IMG/VR virus record: IMGVR_UViG_3300025118_000023
Location: 1-51,503 of that record
From: a virus
Length of the DNA stretch: 51,503 nt
Strand: one strand, 5' to 3'
Shown here piece after piece: positions 15,146-23,885 of the stretch; position 1 is the stretch's first letter, and every line of letters starts with the position of its first letter. The translations under genes were made by a program, and so were the position numbers. Under the pieces are notes generated by a model that made no database searches, had not been told where the DNA came from, and was given only the letters and a program-made list of their open reading frames with translations.

Positions 15146-16605
15146 TTCCTTAAATTTACAGTGATTATGTCATAATTAAAATTCTCTTGATTATAAATTT
15201 TAATTCTTTCTATTAGATGGTTCAATGTATAATTCTTTTTCGACTTATACGTGATATCATCACCTATGTCATAAAGAGTGGCTTCTTTTTTGTTGTTTCC
15301 TTTTCTGAGAACACGCCCGATGGATTGTAGGTTTCGGATTCGGGATTTGGAGGGGGAAGCAAACACAACATTATGAAGATTGCGAATATTAATACCCGTT
15401 GAAAAAGTCCCGTAAGATGCGACAATAATTGCGTTGAATTCATTTTCAGTTATAGACCGAACTTCTTCCCGTTCTTGGGCACCAATGCCACCATGCACAA
15501 AAAATGATTTTCTATCGGTGGCTTTACGGCTATTTATTAAATTGTAAATTGGTTCCCCATGTGTAGAAACACGACTATAAAGAACCAATGTATTACCAAT
15601 TAAATCTAAAGTTAAGTTTGTAATAAAGTTATTTCTCTTCTCATGTGTGATAAGATATTGAACTTCATCTTCATATGTTTCAAGTTTTTGTGGATTGTGT
15701 TTTAAAACAATACATCTTATATCCAATTTTGAAAGGTATCCTTTCTCTTGAAGTTCTGTGGTTCTAATGATCTTATATGCTGGTCCAAACAGTCCCTCTA
15801 AGACCCACTTGTGGGTCTGTGTGCCGTCTAAAGTTCCAGTGAATCCAAATCTATGTTTCGCATGATGCAACTTAGTCATGATCTGTATTAAAGATTTTGA
15901 CTTGAATAGATGTGCTTCATCTCCAACTACAACCTCATATTTCTCAAACCACTTCCGAGAAAGTTTATAGATAGATTGCCACGTGGTTATAGTAATTGGA
16001 CGATCATCATCCTTCTCGCGGCCTGCATAAATCCGGTGACAATACTTTTCCGCGTCCCAACCATACTCTTCAAAATCCTTGTGCATCTGTTCTACTAGAG
16101 ATGTCGTGGGAACAACTACAAGAATTTTTTTGTCTTGGGCTACATAATATCTGGCTAGAGAATAAATCATCAAAGATTTGCCAGAAGCAGTCGGTGATAT
16201 CAGTAGCCTTCTATTATGTCTTAGTGCATCGTATACTCCCTCAATTTGGTATTCACGTGGATTATGACGGGATATAGATTTCATATAATCTTTAACCCCT
16301 TCTTTTGAAATACTTTCATTTACTTCAAAAGGAGATCCGAAATATTTGTTATCTAAAAACTTATACTCATATCCATATTGTTTACAAAATTGAGCAACTT
16401 TGTCAAGCAATCCAACATAGATTTCTCCTGTAGCAGTAGAGAATAATCGTATCTTGCCATCCCAATACTTATTCCTATACTGAGGCATAAACTTAGCCCC
16501 AGGCACTTCAAAAGTGAAGTGATCAGATAATTCTTGATATATGTGAGGTTCTGCCTGTATTCTTAGAAAGACTTCATTCTTTTTTTCAATCTTAAGATCA
16601 ACCAT
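15142..16605 (-). CDS. uvsW: UvsW RNA-DNA and DNA helicase
   Basis: UvsW is a superfamily 2 helicase that unwinds R-loops and branched DNA, ending origin-dependent replication and supporting recombination. The 487 residues (T4: 503) begin MVDLKIEKKNEVFLRIQAEP and carry the N-terminal domain FEVPGAKFMPQYRNKYWDG, Walker A SPTASGKS (137-144), DEAH (229-232), FGFTGTLDG, ASYGTFSTGINI and the motif VI QSIGRVLRKG. I chose the ATG at 16605 because it matches the T4 start; in-frame sequence extends upstream to 16686 inside uvsY. It overlaps the uvsY end by 8 bases. Confidence 0.95.
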   Translation of the reverse strand: MVDLKIEKKNEVFLRIQAEPHIYQELSDHFTFEVPGAKFMPQYRNKYWDGKIRLFSTATGEIYVGLLDKVAQFCKQYGYEYKFLDNKYFGSPFEVNESISKEGVKDYMKSISRHNPREYQIEGVYDALRHNRRLLISPTASGKSLMIYSLARYYVAQDKKILVVVPTTSLVEQMHKDFEEYGWDAEKYCHRIYAGREKDDDRPITITTWQSIYKLSRKWFEKYEVVVGDEAHLFKSKSLIQIMTKLHHAKHRFGFTGTLDGTQTHKWVLEGLFGPAYKIIRTTELQEKGYLSKLDIRCIVLKHNPQKLETYEDEVQYLITHEKRNNFITNLTLDLIGNTLVLYSRVSTHGEPIYNLINSRKATDRKSFFVHGGIGAQEREEVRSITENEFNAIIVASYGTFSTGINIRNLHNVVFASPSKSRIRNLQSIGRVLRKGNNKKEATLYDIGDDITYKSKKNYTLNHLIERIKIYNQENFNYDIITVNLRK

Positions 16606-17029
16606 ATCCACTAATAAATTTCTGCCACTCGATAGCATTCTTAACCTGATATGTCCTGTTAGATATCTGTTTAAGAATACTCTCAATATAATTTATCATA
16701 GTTTCATAATACTCTATTTTCAGAGATATCTCTGACAATTTCTCATCAGCGTCAAGATATTTCTGCATAGTATCTTTATCCCTTATCTTTTTAGGAAAGG
16801 GATCTTTTACATACACTTCTGGATTTGCTTTACCAGAAAAGTATTCATATCTTTCATGTCTAATATTTTTTCTTTGTTGTTCTGCTTTCTTCTTCAACAA
16901 CAAGATATTATTAAACATTTCATGATATTTAGCATGTAACGAAGGAATTTTTAATGATTCATCGTGGAGATTGTCTTTATCTATTAAAGAATCTTTCTCC
17001 CACATAGATTGAATCGTTTCAAGATTCAT
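16598..17029 (-). CDS. uvsY: UvsY recombination mediator
   Basis: UvsY loads the UvsX recombinase onto single-stranded DNA covered by gp32. The 143-residue helical protein (T4: 137) begins MNLETIQSMWEKDSLIDKDN, resembling the T4 start, and contains RHERYEYFSGKANPEVYVKD, the counterpart of the T4 YYSG segment. I chose the ATG at 17029 by comparison with T4; two upstream in-frame ATGs (17053, 17041) lie within the preceding gene. No Shine-Dalgarno sequence is visible, so it may be coupled to the gene before it, which it overlaps. Confidence 0.88.
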   Translation of the reverse strand: MNLETIQSMWEKDSLIDKDNLHDESLKIPSLHAKYHEMFNNILLLKKKAEQQRKNIRHERYEYFSGKANPEVYVKDPFPKKIRDKDTMQKYLDADEKLSEISLKIEYYETMINYIESILKQISNRTYQVKNAIEWQKFISGYG

Positions 17030-17591
17030 ACAAAGGTTGGCCATACACATCAACTATTTCATAAAGAGTAAATTTAAATGTCACTTGAGCGGTGAAATAT
17101 GCGGTATCATCATCAGTAGCATCAAAATCCATACCAGTCATGGAAATTGGAAATAGATCATTAAATTTCACCATAAACTTAGCGTTTTGGGAACTATTCA
17201 AAATAGAAAGAGTTCCATCAGAAGTATTATAATCAGGATTGTCTGTCTCCTGATCTTCAAATTTCATTGCTCCAGAAGTAAGTTTTAATGCTTCTGCAAC
17301 AGACTCTGGATAACCAAGTCCTCTCATCCATTTTTGAATCTCCATGAGATTCTCTAGATTTTCATCGATTAAAAATCTCAATGTAAAATCTTCAAAATTT
17401 AAACGATCACCAGGTCTGGGAATATCATTTAGATATGTTGGTTGGACTGCAACAGGAAGACTTAATCCAGGAACATTACAACTATTAGAAAAGAAATCTA
17501 CCTTTGGGCATTTAGCTAGATTGAACTTAAAACTGGTGGCAGATAAAAAATTTCTATTTGCAATCTGTTTATTATATGGACTTCTGGCCAT
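17019..17591 (-). CDS. Tail-tube-fold virion protein (gp19-like, at the gp3 position)
   Basis: The 190-residue protein shares a skeleton with gp19 of this window: a start strand (FKFNLAKCPKVDFF), a CNVPGLSLP turn, PRPGDRLNFEDFTLRFLIDE, then a helix with IQKWMRGLG. gp19 has the matching VAGDRTFDTWTVTIINDTDF and RWMNLINK. It is therefore probably a tail-tube-fold protein such as a tube terminator or tube-baseplate junction protein. From memory, marine T4-like phages have gp3 (tail completion) between gp23 and uvsY, so gp3 is a reasonable alternative name. A TATAAATA promoter lies 26 bases upstream. Confidence 0.75.
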   Translation of the reverse strand: MARSPYNKQIANRNFLSATSFKFNLAKCPKVDFFSNSCNVPGLSLPVAVQPTYLNDIPRPGDRLNFEDFTLRFLIDENLENLMEIQKWMRGLGYPESVAEALKLTSGAMKFEDQETDNPDYNTSDGTLSILNSSQNAKFMVKFNDLFPISMTGMDFDATDDDTAYFTAQVTFKFTLYEIVDVYGQPLYES

Positions 17592-17616
17592 GTTATAAAT
17601 GTGGATCCATCAATTG

Positions 17617-17624
17617 TATTTATA
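17617..17624 (-). promoter_or_regulatory. T4-type late promoter TATAAATA
   Basis: Exact consensus, 26 bases upstream of the tail-tube-fold gene at 17591, in a 49-bp gap. Confidence 0.75.
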
Positions 17625-17640
17625 ACCACTTAATGATCTT

Positions 17641-17892
17641 CTACTCTCCTCCGCCCCCGTTACCATTTCCACCGTTGCCGTTACCACCATTACCGTTCCC
17701 ATGGCTACCATTACCGTTCCCATTACCATTAGAGCCATTCTTTGAATCATCATCATGTTCTAAATAACCTCCTCTACCAATATGATATCCTTGGGGAATT
17801 TTCTTACACTTTTTATCTTGATAACAATAATAAGATCCGGCAGGACAGGTCTTATGCATGTGACCTTCCATGAATTGTTTATATGTTTTCAT
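17641..17892 (-). CDS. Small Cys protein with Gly-Asn repeat tail (83 aa)
   Basis: Residues 1-45 form a small domain with three cysteines (C16, C23, C29) in CPAGSYYCYQDKKCKKIP, followed by GYHIGRGGYL. Residues 51-83 are almost only Gly and Asn (NGNGNGNGSHGNGNGGNGNG). I recall similar small proteins in marine T4-like phages, sometimes fused to virion proteins. Its late-type promoter TCTAAATA and position after gp23 suggest a virion or late role. GGAGA precedes the ATG. Confidence 0.65.
   Translation of the reverse strand: MKTYKQFMEGHMHKTCPAGSYYCYQDKKCKKIPQGYHIGRGGYLEHDDDSKNGSNGNGNGNGSHGNGNGGNGNGGNGNGGGGE
17645..17733. repeat. Short-period coding repeat (Gly-Asn codons)
   Basis: The 3' end of the 83-aa gene is a degenerate repeat of GGTAAC/GGCAAC-type hexamers with GGT inserts, giving the Gly-Asn tail. 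Such DNA is prone to length change between related phages. Confidence 0.75.
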
Positions 17893-17915
17893 TATTGAAC
17901 GCAGGTCTCCTGATG

Positions 17916-17923
17916 TATTTAGA
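17916..17923 (-). promoter_or_regulatory. Variant late promoter TCTAAATA
   Basis: TCTAAATA 24 bases upstream of the 83-aa gene. The same octamer occurs at similar distances upstream of gp18 and gp19. Confidence 0.5.
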
Positions 17924-18071
17924 CCTCCCTAGACATTTGTTCTTCTAATTTTGCTTTAGCGGCTTTAATTCCAGCAAGTCTTTCTTCTAGAGATTCTTCA
18001 AAGAAATTATACATCTTTAGTTTCTTCTCACGGCGTTCCTCTAGGGTCATTTTAGAGAATTTGCAAAACAT
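17919..18071 (-). CDS. Small hypothetical protein (50 aa)
   Basis: ORF beginning MFCKFSKMTLEERREKKLKM and ending EEQMSREV; basic then acidic, and probably one long helix with YNFFEESLEERLAGIKAAKA in the middle. It sits just downstream of the gp23 terminator. No family recognised. Confidence 0.5.
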   Translation of the reverse strand: MFCKFSKMTLEERREKKLKMYNFFEESLEERLAGIKAAKAKLEEQMSREV

Positions 18072-18107
18072 TGTTCTTAGTAAATCTTTACATAATTATG
18101 TATAAAA

Positions 18108-18130
18108 AAAGACCCCTCGAAGGGGTCTTT
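18108..18130 (-). terminator. Strong intrinsic terminator after gp23
   Basis: A 10-bp stem, AAAGACCCCT paired with AGGGGTCTTT, with loop TCG on the minus strand, followed by a run of T (TTTT after the stem). It lies 27 bases downstream of the major capsid stop and would set gp23 as the end of the head-gene transcript. Confidence 0.9.
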
Positions 18131-18157
18131 GTGAAAAAGGAAATATATCCTTTCTTT

Positions 18158-19567
18158 CTACATGAGGTTAGAAACCTTAACGCGACGATAGTAACGGTTA
18201 GAGTTAACACGTAGGCGTCCCAGTCCTTGTTGAGTACCTTCAGCAAATGGGTTAGCGACAAGACCGTAACGAGTCTTAAAGCCAATTTTTGGCTGGAAGG
18301 TGTTCTCTCCGACTGCACGTACCATCTGGAGGGGCACATATGGGCAGTAGAATAGACCTGCGTCATATGGGGAACCACCTTTATAACCACAAACGTAGTA
18401 CTGATCAGCAGCAACGTTAGCAGCATATGGGTCGATGTATACGCGATACTTACCGTTAAGAGTACCAGCAAATGTGTTGCCAGTATCATCAACGTTGAGA
18501 TTAGCGTTGAGGGCAGGTGTATAATCGAGTACACCAGCCATTGTTAGGGCACTTGCAACGTCTGCAGAGCAGAGGATGATGTTACCCTTTCCGCGACGAG
18601 TCCTTTGTGCGATTGCGTTAGCGTCGCGCTCGATTTGGAAAATAAGACCTTTGAACTTCTCAACTGACCAACGACCGTTGCTATCGATGTCTAGGTCGAA
18701 AGTACCAGCAGTTGAAGTGTTGACTGTAGCACCTTGCTCAGCAACCTTGTATACAGTACGGATAACTTCGCGGTTAATTTCTGCGAGGATCTCAGTACTA
18801 AGGATGTTAGCAAGTTCTGCTTCTGCGTTTAGACCGTGGATGGCCTTAAGGTCTTGAGCAAGCTCTAGTGAGTACTCAGCCTTCAGGGCGCGAGACTTGG
18901 CAGTAACGGTTACCTTTTCAATCGAGAATGCCATCTCGTTGAAATGATCGCCAGTACCGGAACCAAGGTTCTCAGAGTCACCTGTGACCATGCCTTGACC
19001 AACGTCATAGGCAGTAGATGTAGCAGTACCAACTGGGTTCAGGACTGATGGGTTAGTACCAGACTGTGAAGTCGTACCCAAACCAGCAGCAACATCGCTG
19101 AATCCAGCGGTTTCATTGAGGCCGTCATCCTGTCCAGAGAATGCAGTATCGGCTTCGTTGAATAGTGCCTCGGTTCCACTCTGTGAAGTGTAACGAGAGC
19201 GCATTGCAAAGATGAGTCCCGTAGGACCATTCATTGGTTGTACACCAGCAAGGTCATAAGCGACCAAGTTGGGCATGGAGCGTCTGATCAATGAGATCAG
19301 AACCGGGTCGAAACCAGCGGTAGGACCAGCAGCTGTTGAGTCAGCACCGAAACCACCCGAACCACCAGCAGCATTACCTGCATTGGTTGGGACGGCTTCC
19401 ATTAAGTTGGTGCCTTGTGCAAAAGCTTGCTCCTCACGCAGGAATTTCTCCTGGTTTTCTAACAGGACAGCGGTTACAGCCCGACGATGGTTATCCTTGA
19501 TAGGATCCAAACCTTCATGGTCTAGAAGGGGCTTCCACTTTGCCTGCAGATGTTCTGATTGGAACAT
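18158..19567 (-). CDS. 23: Major capsid protein gp23
   Basis: gp23 forms the hexamers of the phage head after cleavage by gp21. The 469 residues (T4: 521) show FDPVLISLIRRSMPNLVAYD and LAGVQPMNGPTGLIFAMRSR, the signature start of the mature T4-type capsid fold, then FSIEKVTVTAKSRALKAEYS, ELAQDLKAIHGLNAEAELAN and a C-terminal RYGLVANPF. Its G+C is visibly higher than that of its neighbours, as expected for a highly expressed gene. It follows gp22 and ends at a strong terminator. I see no separate gp24 vertex gene here. Confidence 0.97.
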   Translation of the reverse strand: MFQSEHLQAKWKPLLDHEGLDPIKDNHRRAVTAVLLENQEKFLREEQAFAQGTNLMEAVPTNAGNAAGGSGGFGADSTAAGPTAGFDPVLISLIRRSMPNLVAYDLAGVQPMNGPTGLIFAMRSRYTSQSGTEALFNEADTAFSGQDDGLNETAGFSDVAAGLGTTSQSGTNPSVLNPVGTATSTAYDVGQGMVTGDSENLGSGTGDHFNEMAFSIEKVTVTAKSRALKAEYSLELAQDLKAIHGLNAEAELANILSTEILAEINREVIRTVYKVAEQGATVNTSTAGTFDLDIDSNGRWSVEKFKGLIFQIERDANAIAQRTRRGKGNIILCSADVASALTMAGVLDYTPALNANLNVDDTGNTFAGTLNGKYRVYIDPYAANVAADQYYVCGYKGGSPYDAGLFYCPYVPLQMVRAVGENTFQPKIGFKTRYGLVANPFAEGTQQGLGRLRVNSNRYYRRVKVSNLM

Positions 19568-19601
19568 GTGCGTTTACCTAATAAGTGTTTACGTTTGAAA
19601 T

Positions 19602-20720
19602 TTACTTATTCACCTGTAGTGATAAGGCTTTAATGTAAGCGGACATAGAATCTGAAGAAGATTCAATGATTTCACTTTCATTAAGGGTCTTAGCCTCAGG
19701 AGAACTTTGTGTTACTGGCTTCTTGGAGAAATATGATTCCTTCAAGGTTTCCAGTTTTCCACGATAGTTTTCTTCACTTTCAAACTCAACACCTTCAGCA
19801 AGAGAAGCGAGCTTATCTTTCTGGGAGACTGCAAGTCCCTCAGCGACTTCACTTAAAATTCCATCAGCAGTTGACTCAGCCAATCTCTTGTTGAGAGAGA
19901 TGTTCTTGTCGATTTGCTCGTTGAGTTTAGACTCCATTTCATCTAGTTTTTCTACCATACTCTCAAGTACATCATATTTGTCGTCAGGGATTGATACATA
20001 ATGTTCTTCAAAAAGACTCTTCATTCCACCTAGGAATGATTCTGTTAGTTCAGTCTTAAGACCTTGTTCAACTGAAAGAGCATTTTCGTCTAACCATTCC
20101 TGAGAAACATACTCTAGATAAGAGTCGGTTCTTTCAGAAAGTTCCTGCTTGCAAACAGCAATTTGTTCGTTAAGTTCCTCATGGAATTGCTCTTCGAGTT
20201 TAACCTCGATTTCTTGAGACTTAGATGTAAGAGCTGCTTCAAAGATTGTTTTTGCTTTCTCTTTGAATTCTTCTGATAGCTCTTCACCTGCGAATAGTGC
20301 TTCAACGTCTTCCTCAACATTGAGGTTCTTTTCTACGGGAGCGTCGTCTGTGTGATTTTCAGTAGGGATTTTAACCTCTATCTGGTAATCTGCTTCTACT
20401 CCGTCTTCTGTAGTTGGAGTTTCTGAGATTACTTCCTCATCATTGGAAAGTTCTTTTTCCATAGCTTCTGCGGCTTTTGCGCCTTTGTTTACGACGTCTT
20501 TTACCTGTTTGATAGTTCGTCCAGGTGTTTTTAAAGCAGCTGAATTATCATCTGGCTTGTAGTTATCTGGAGTGGGACCTCCAAGATCTTCTACGTTTGC
20601 GAGTTGGGTTCCTGGGTCGGCCAACTTTTGCATTGGCTCGCCTGGTTTCGCATTAGCATTTACAGCCGTTTTAGACTGGGTGGTGCTGGCTTCCATTTCT
20701 TGTAAATCTCCACGCGACAT
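19602..20720 (-). CDS. 22: Prohead core scaffold protein gp22
   Basis: gp22 is the internal scaffold around which the head assembles; it is later destroyed by gp21. The 372-residue protein is acidic and largely helical with Glu-rich stretches (EEFKEKAKTIFEAALTSKSQ) and an ordered C-terminus ending MSAYIKALSLQVNK, which is typical of gp22. T4 gp22 is 269 residues; the extra length is in the acidic, disordered N-terminal part. A TATAAATA promoter lies about 38 bases upstream. Confidence 0.9.
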   Translation of the reverse strand: MSRGDLQEMEASTTQSKTAVNANAKPGEPMQKLADPGTQLANVEDLGGPTPDNYKPDDNSAALKTPGRTIKQVKDVVNKGAKAAEAMEKELSNDEEVISETPTTEDGVEADYQIEVKIPTENHTDDAPVEKNLNVEEDVEALFAGEELSEEFKEKAKTIFEAALTSKSQEIEVKLEEQFHEELNEQIAVCKQELSERTDSYLEYVSQEWLDENALSVEQGLKTELTESFLGGMKSLFEEHYVSIPDDKYDVLESMVEKLDEMESKLNEQIDKNISLNKRLAESTADGILSEVAEGLAVSQKDKLASLAEGVEFESEENYRGKLETLKESYFSKKPVTQSSPEAKTLNESEIIESSSDSMSAYIKALSLQVNK

Positions 20721-20757
20721 TGAAGTAACTCCGATTAACCTTGATTTAATCTATATT

Positions 20758-20765
20758 TATTTATA
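20758..20765 (-). promoter_or_regulatory. T4-type late promoter TATAAATA
   Basis: Exact consensus 38 bases upstream of gp22, in the gp21-gp22 gap. An overlapping AATAAATA lies at 20754-20761. Confidence 0.75.
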
Positions 20766-20767
20766 AT

Positions 20768-21418
20768 TTAAAGATTTGTGAGGAAATCATTAAACAAGTT
20801 TAACTTGTTTTCCTCTAACCTTTTTTGATCAACTAAAGTGTTGATCTGTTTGTAAGTTTTCTCTGCTAAACGTTCACGGATAACACCATTATCCCATACC
20901 CAATCCTTGCCTTCCATGATGCCTTCTACAAAAGCATCAGGTGCAGACGGATCTGCAACAATATCCGCAGCAGTAGCTAACATGAAGTCATCACTGACTA
21001 CATTGTATCCTTCTCTTGATGGTTTAAGAGTTCCTATTCCACGAGAAGATACGCCTAATTTTACTCCTTCGCTGATAAGATTAGTAGCAATCTTACCCAT
21101 TGGTGTATTCAAAATCTTTGCTTTACCAACAAAATTTTGACCGTTTTCTTTTAAAGAAGTAATTTTATGTGAAACCCTATCAAGGTTCACAGTTGGACCA
21201 TCAGGATGTCCAAGTTCACCTAAAGCACGGCCGGAATTGACAAAGCTTTCATTATAACGATTAACTTCTTTGCGAAGAGTCTCCATGGGATACATTCTCC
21301 CATTCCTATTCGCAATATTTCCTTGCAGGAAAACGCCCTCGATATAAAGGGATTTTTTACCGCCACGATCTTCGACGATAAATTCTACCTGTTCAATTTC
21401 TTCCGTAATAAGTTTCAT
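20768..21418 (-). CDS. 21: Prohead core protease gp21
   Basis: gp21 is the serine protease that cleaves scaffold and capsid proteins during head maturation. The 216 residues (T4: 212) contain GVFLQGNIANRNGRMYP, the catalytic His segment ALGELGHPDGP and the catalytic Ser segment KLGVSSRGIGTL, which fits the U9-type phage prohead protease fold. The ATG overlaps the stop of the 189-aa gene as TAATG. Confidence 0.95.
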   Translation of the reverse strand: MKLITEEIEQVEFIVEDRGGKKSLYIEGVFLQGNIANRNGRMYPMETLRKEVNRYNESFVNSGRALGELGHPDGPTVNLDRVSHKITSLKENGQNFVGKAKILNTPMGKIATNLISEGVKLGVSSRGIGTLKPSREGYNVVSDDFMLATAADIVADPSAPDAFVEGIMEGKDWVWDNGVIRERLAEKTYKQINTLVDQKRLEENKLNLFNDFLTNL

Positions 21419-21987
21419 TAGGCATCTCCGCTAACTTGAACTTGAACTAAATGAATTTCACTTCCAGTTCCAGAGCCTTTAGCACTAAGTTTAAGTGAAT
21501 TCCTCATTTCAGCACCATTGAATGTTGCTGTTGAAGCAGTAGCAATAGTAGATGTTCTACTATCTTTTGTTATTACTGCTCGTGTTGAATAATACCCAGA
21601 AACATCAGCAGATGTTTCAACACTTGCTACACTAACATGTGTACCATTTAAAGTTGTTGGTGTTAATCCAGTAATGGTAACCGTGTCACCAGCATTGAAT
21701 GGACATCCAGTACCTTCTGGAAAATGATACGTAGTTGTAGACCCTGTTGTAATACCAATAACTGGTATCGACTTAGGGGTAAGACCAAGAGTTGTACTGG
21801 TATCTGCAAGAAGAACGTAATCAGTTGAATCTGCAGTAGGAGCGGTTCCAAGTACAATATTAACATCAACAGATCCTTTTGAAGTAACTCGCAGTGTATC
21901 GGATTTCACCGAAAAAGCAGCACTAGCAGCAGTACCATTGGCACTGGTAAAATGTGTTCCGGTTCCAGCAATTGGATTGTGAGACAT
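21418..21987 (-). CDS. Unknown Ser/Thr-rich capsid-region protein (189 aa)
   Basis: A beta-rich, Thr/Ser/Gly-rich protein. The N-terminal half (AASAAFSVKSDTLRVTSKGS then DSTDYVLLADTSTTLGL) resembles small beta-sandwich modules I recall in marine phage virion proteins. The middle segment (GCPFNAGDTVTITGLTPTTL) resembles modules of long phage fibres. It sits between gp67 and gp21, where T4 has gp68, but it is not gp68-like. It is likely a head decoration or other virion protein. The start overlaps the gp67 stop (TAATG) after GAGGAGGAG. Confidence 0.6.
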   Translation of the reverse strand: MSHNPIAGTGTHFTSANGTAASAAFSVKSDTLRVTSKGSVDVNIVLGTAPTADSTDYVLLADTSTTLGLTPKSIPVIGITTGSTTTYHFPEGTGCPFNAGDTVTITGLTPTTLNGTHVSVASVETSADVSGYYSTRAVITKDSRTSTIATASTATFNGAEMRNSLKLSAKGSGTGSEIHLVQVQVSGDA

Positions 21988-22199
21988 TACTCCTCCTCAG
22001 TCGTTTCTTCTGGTTCACTGTCAATAACCTCAGTTTCAGCAGAGGTCTCTGTTTCTATGTCAGCAAATACACTATTAGCAACACTAGGTTTTAAATTTGC
22101 AACATGTTCTGCAGATTTCACGTATAACAAATCCTTAATCCTATCACTAATTTGTGCAGGAGATTCATCTTTCACAATTAAATTCATTAACTCATCCAT
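21987..22199 (-). CDS. 67: Prohead core protein gp67-like
   Basis: A 70-residue acidic protein with an N-terminal helix (MDELMNLIVKDESPAQISDR) and a Glu/Thr-rich tail ending EETTEEE. Position after gp20 and before gp21, small size and acidic tail fit gp67, an internal core protein that is cleaved into peptides during maturation. A TATAAATA promoter is 31 bases upstream. Confidence 0.7.
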   Translation of the reverse strand: MDELMNLIVKDESPAQISDRIKDLLYVKSAEHVANLKPSVANSVFADIETETSAETEVIDSEPEETTEEE

Positions 22200-22229
22200 C
22201 TTTTACAACATAAAACAGTAATCTTAGAT

Positions 22230-22237
22230 TATTTATA
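22230..22237 (-). promoter_or_regulatory. T4-type late promoter TATAAATA
   Basis: Exact consensus 31 bases upstream of the gp67-like gene, in the gp20-gp67 gap. Confidence 0.75.
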
Positions 22238-22244
22238 ATATATA

Positions 22245-23849
22245 TTAGCTAACGATAACTTGATCTTGCGGAACTGTTCCTAATGCCCCAGTAGGTTCTT
22301 GTTCGGGAGCAGTAGGATCAACTTGAAGTAAAGCTGGATCTGGTATAATACCATTAGCAATTTCAACTTCAATTTGTTCATCAATTTCCATCATTTCTTC
22401 CTCAGTTTGATTGAGAATTTTTCTCCTTACATACTCAGCAGAGTAATATCTACCAACATAAGGATCAATAGTTGCAGCTAAACCAAGTCTTTCATTCATT
22501 AACTCAGCATTCTTCAATTCTGAGAAATGATTGTCATATAGGAAATCATACTGAATATGCTCACTCATAGTCTCCCAGTCTTCTGGGGTAACTACATTCT
22601 TCAATAATAGCTGAGTTTTCAGCATATCATTGAATAAATTAGAGAATCTCTTACGTAAACGACCTACAAACTTAGTGAATTTTAACTCATCTCTTAGTAT
22701 TTCTGAGGATCTTCCCATATTAAAACCACCGTCTCCAGCGATTCTTGATTGGGGAACATTCAAAGACTTATAAAGTTTTTCCTGGAAATACTTAATATCA
22801 GCAAGTTCACCAAGATTTTGTCCACCAGGTAATGTAGAAATCTCAGTACCTCTACCGCCTTCTCTTCTAGGTAACCAGAAGTCTTCCATCATGGACATGA
22901 ACTTCTTGTCATCCCGAATTTCACCTGTAGATGCATCATAGACTAACTTATTACGATATCTTTGCATCACATCACGCAAATATTGTTCTGCTTTAACTTT
23001 TGGTAGATTACCAACATCAATATAGAAAATTCTACGTTCAGGAGCACGTGACAATCTATAAATCACAAGACTATCTTCAATCATCCTAAGTTGATTGAGA
23101 GACTTAATAGCCTTATGCATGTAGGAAAGAACAGTCTGTTTATTCCTATCAACTAATCCAGAATAACAATAAGCAACTGCATCTTTTGCTAATTTAATTC
23201 CACCCTTATTGGCACCATAATTTCCTATACCATATCTGGTTTGTGGATTGAAAAGAAAATATTCTTCAATCTCTGTTGGGTCAAACTTTACTTCATCCTC
23301 AGATTTATCTTGGGGAAGTATCTTGTCGGTATCTTTCTTTTTCTCTTGTCTAATAAACCTTATTTTTCCTGCATCCATATAACGGAGTTCTTGGATGCCA
23401 TCCTGTGGTTTCTTTAAATCAATAATTTTGTGATAAAATATCCTTCCATCTACGTACCAATTTCTAAAAATTTCATGGCATTTTTTATCAAAATCCAATA
23501 AGTCTAAGATATATTTGAATTCATCTCTGACAATCTTTTTCATTGAATCACTTGCATTCAGATTATCAAGATCAATCTGAACTGGATGATCATTTGAATC
23601 CGAAACAATTGCTTCGTTTACAACATCTTCAATAGCATTATCGCATTCGGGATGTAAAGACATCTCCCGATATCTTTTGATTAGATCGAATTCTGTCTTA
23701 TAGACACCTTCGATATCAACATATTGTCCGAAAAATCCACTAGATAGAAAATAATCAACCCCGTCCTCCGAATTAGGAGGCACGGGGGACGTTGCAGACT
23801 TGGGAAGTCTTTGATTATCTTCTATCGAAAACCCAAATAGTTTTGCCAT
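22245..23849 (-). CDS. 20: Portal protein gp20
   Basis: gp20 forms the dodecameric ring at the head vertex through which DNA enters. The 534 residues (T4: 524) carry typical segments: REMSLHPECDNAIEDVVNEA, IEDSLVIYRLSRAPERRIFY, FYIDVGNLPKVKAEQYLRD and EDFWLPRREGGRGTEISTLP, followed by SLNVPQSRI. It is followed by gp67 and preceded by gp19, the standard order. A GATAAATA promoter overlaps the gp19 stop upstream. Confidence 0.97.
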   Translation of the reverse strand: MAKLFGFSIEDNQRLPKSATSPVPPNSEDGVDYFLSSGFFGQYVDIEGVYKTEFDLIKRYREMSLHPECDNAIEDVVNEAIVSDSNDHPVQIDLDNLNASDSMKKIVRDEFKYILDLLDFDKKCHEIFRNWYVDGRIFYHKIIDLKKPQDGIQELRYMDAGKIRFIRQEKKKDTDKILPQDKSEDEVKFDPTEIEEYFLFNPQTRYGIGNYGANKGGIKLAKDAVAYCYSGLVDRNKQTVLSYMHKAIKSLNQLRMIEDSLVIYRLSRAPERRIFYIDVGNLPKVKAEQYLRDVMQRYRNKLVYDASTGEIRDDKKFMSMMEDFWLPRREGGRGTEISTLPGGQNLGELADIKYFQEKLYKSLNVPQSRIAGDGGFNMGRSSEILRDELKFTKFVGRLRKRFSNLFNDMLKTQLLLKNVVTPEDWETMSEHIQYDFLYDNHFSELKNAELMNERLGLAATIDPYVGRYYSAEYVRRKILNQTEEEMMEIDEQIEVEIANGIIPDPALLQVDPTAPEQEPTGALGTVPQDQVIVS

Positions 23850-23877
23850 TTTATAAAATAGACTGCTTATCCTAGTC

Positions 23878-23885
23878 TATTTATC
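23878..23885 (-). promoter_or_regulatory. Late promoter GATAAATA
   Basis: One base from consensus, 29 bases upstream of gp20 and overlapping the gp19 stop codon. Confidence 0.6.
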
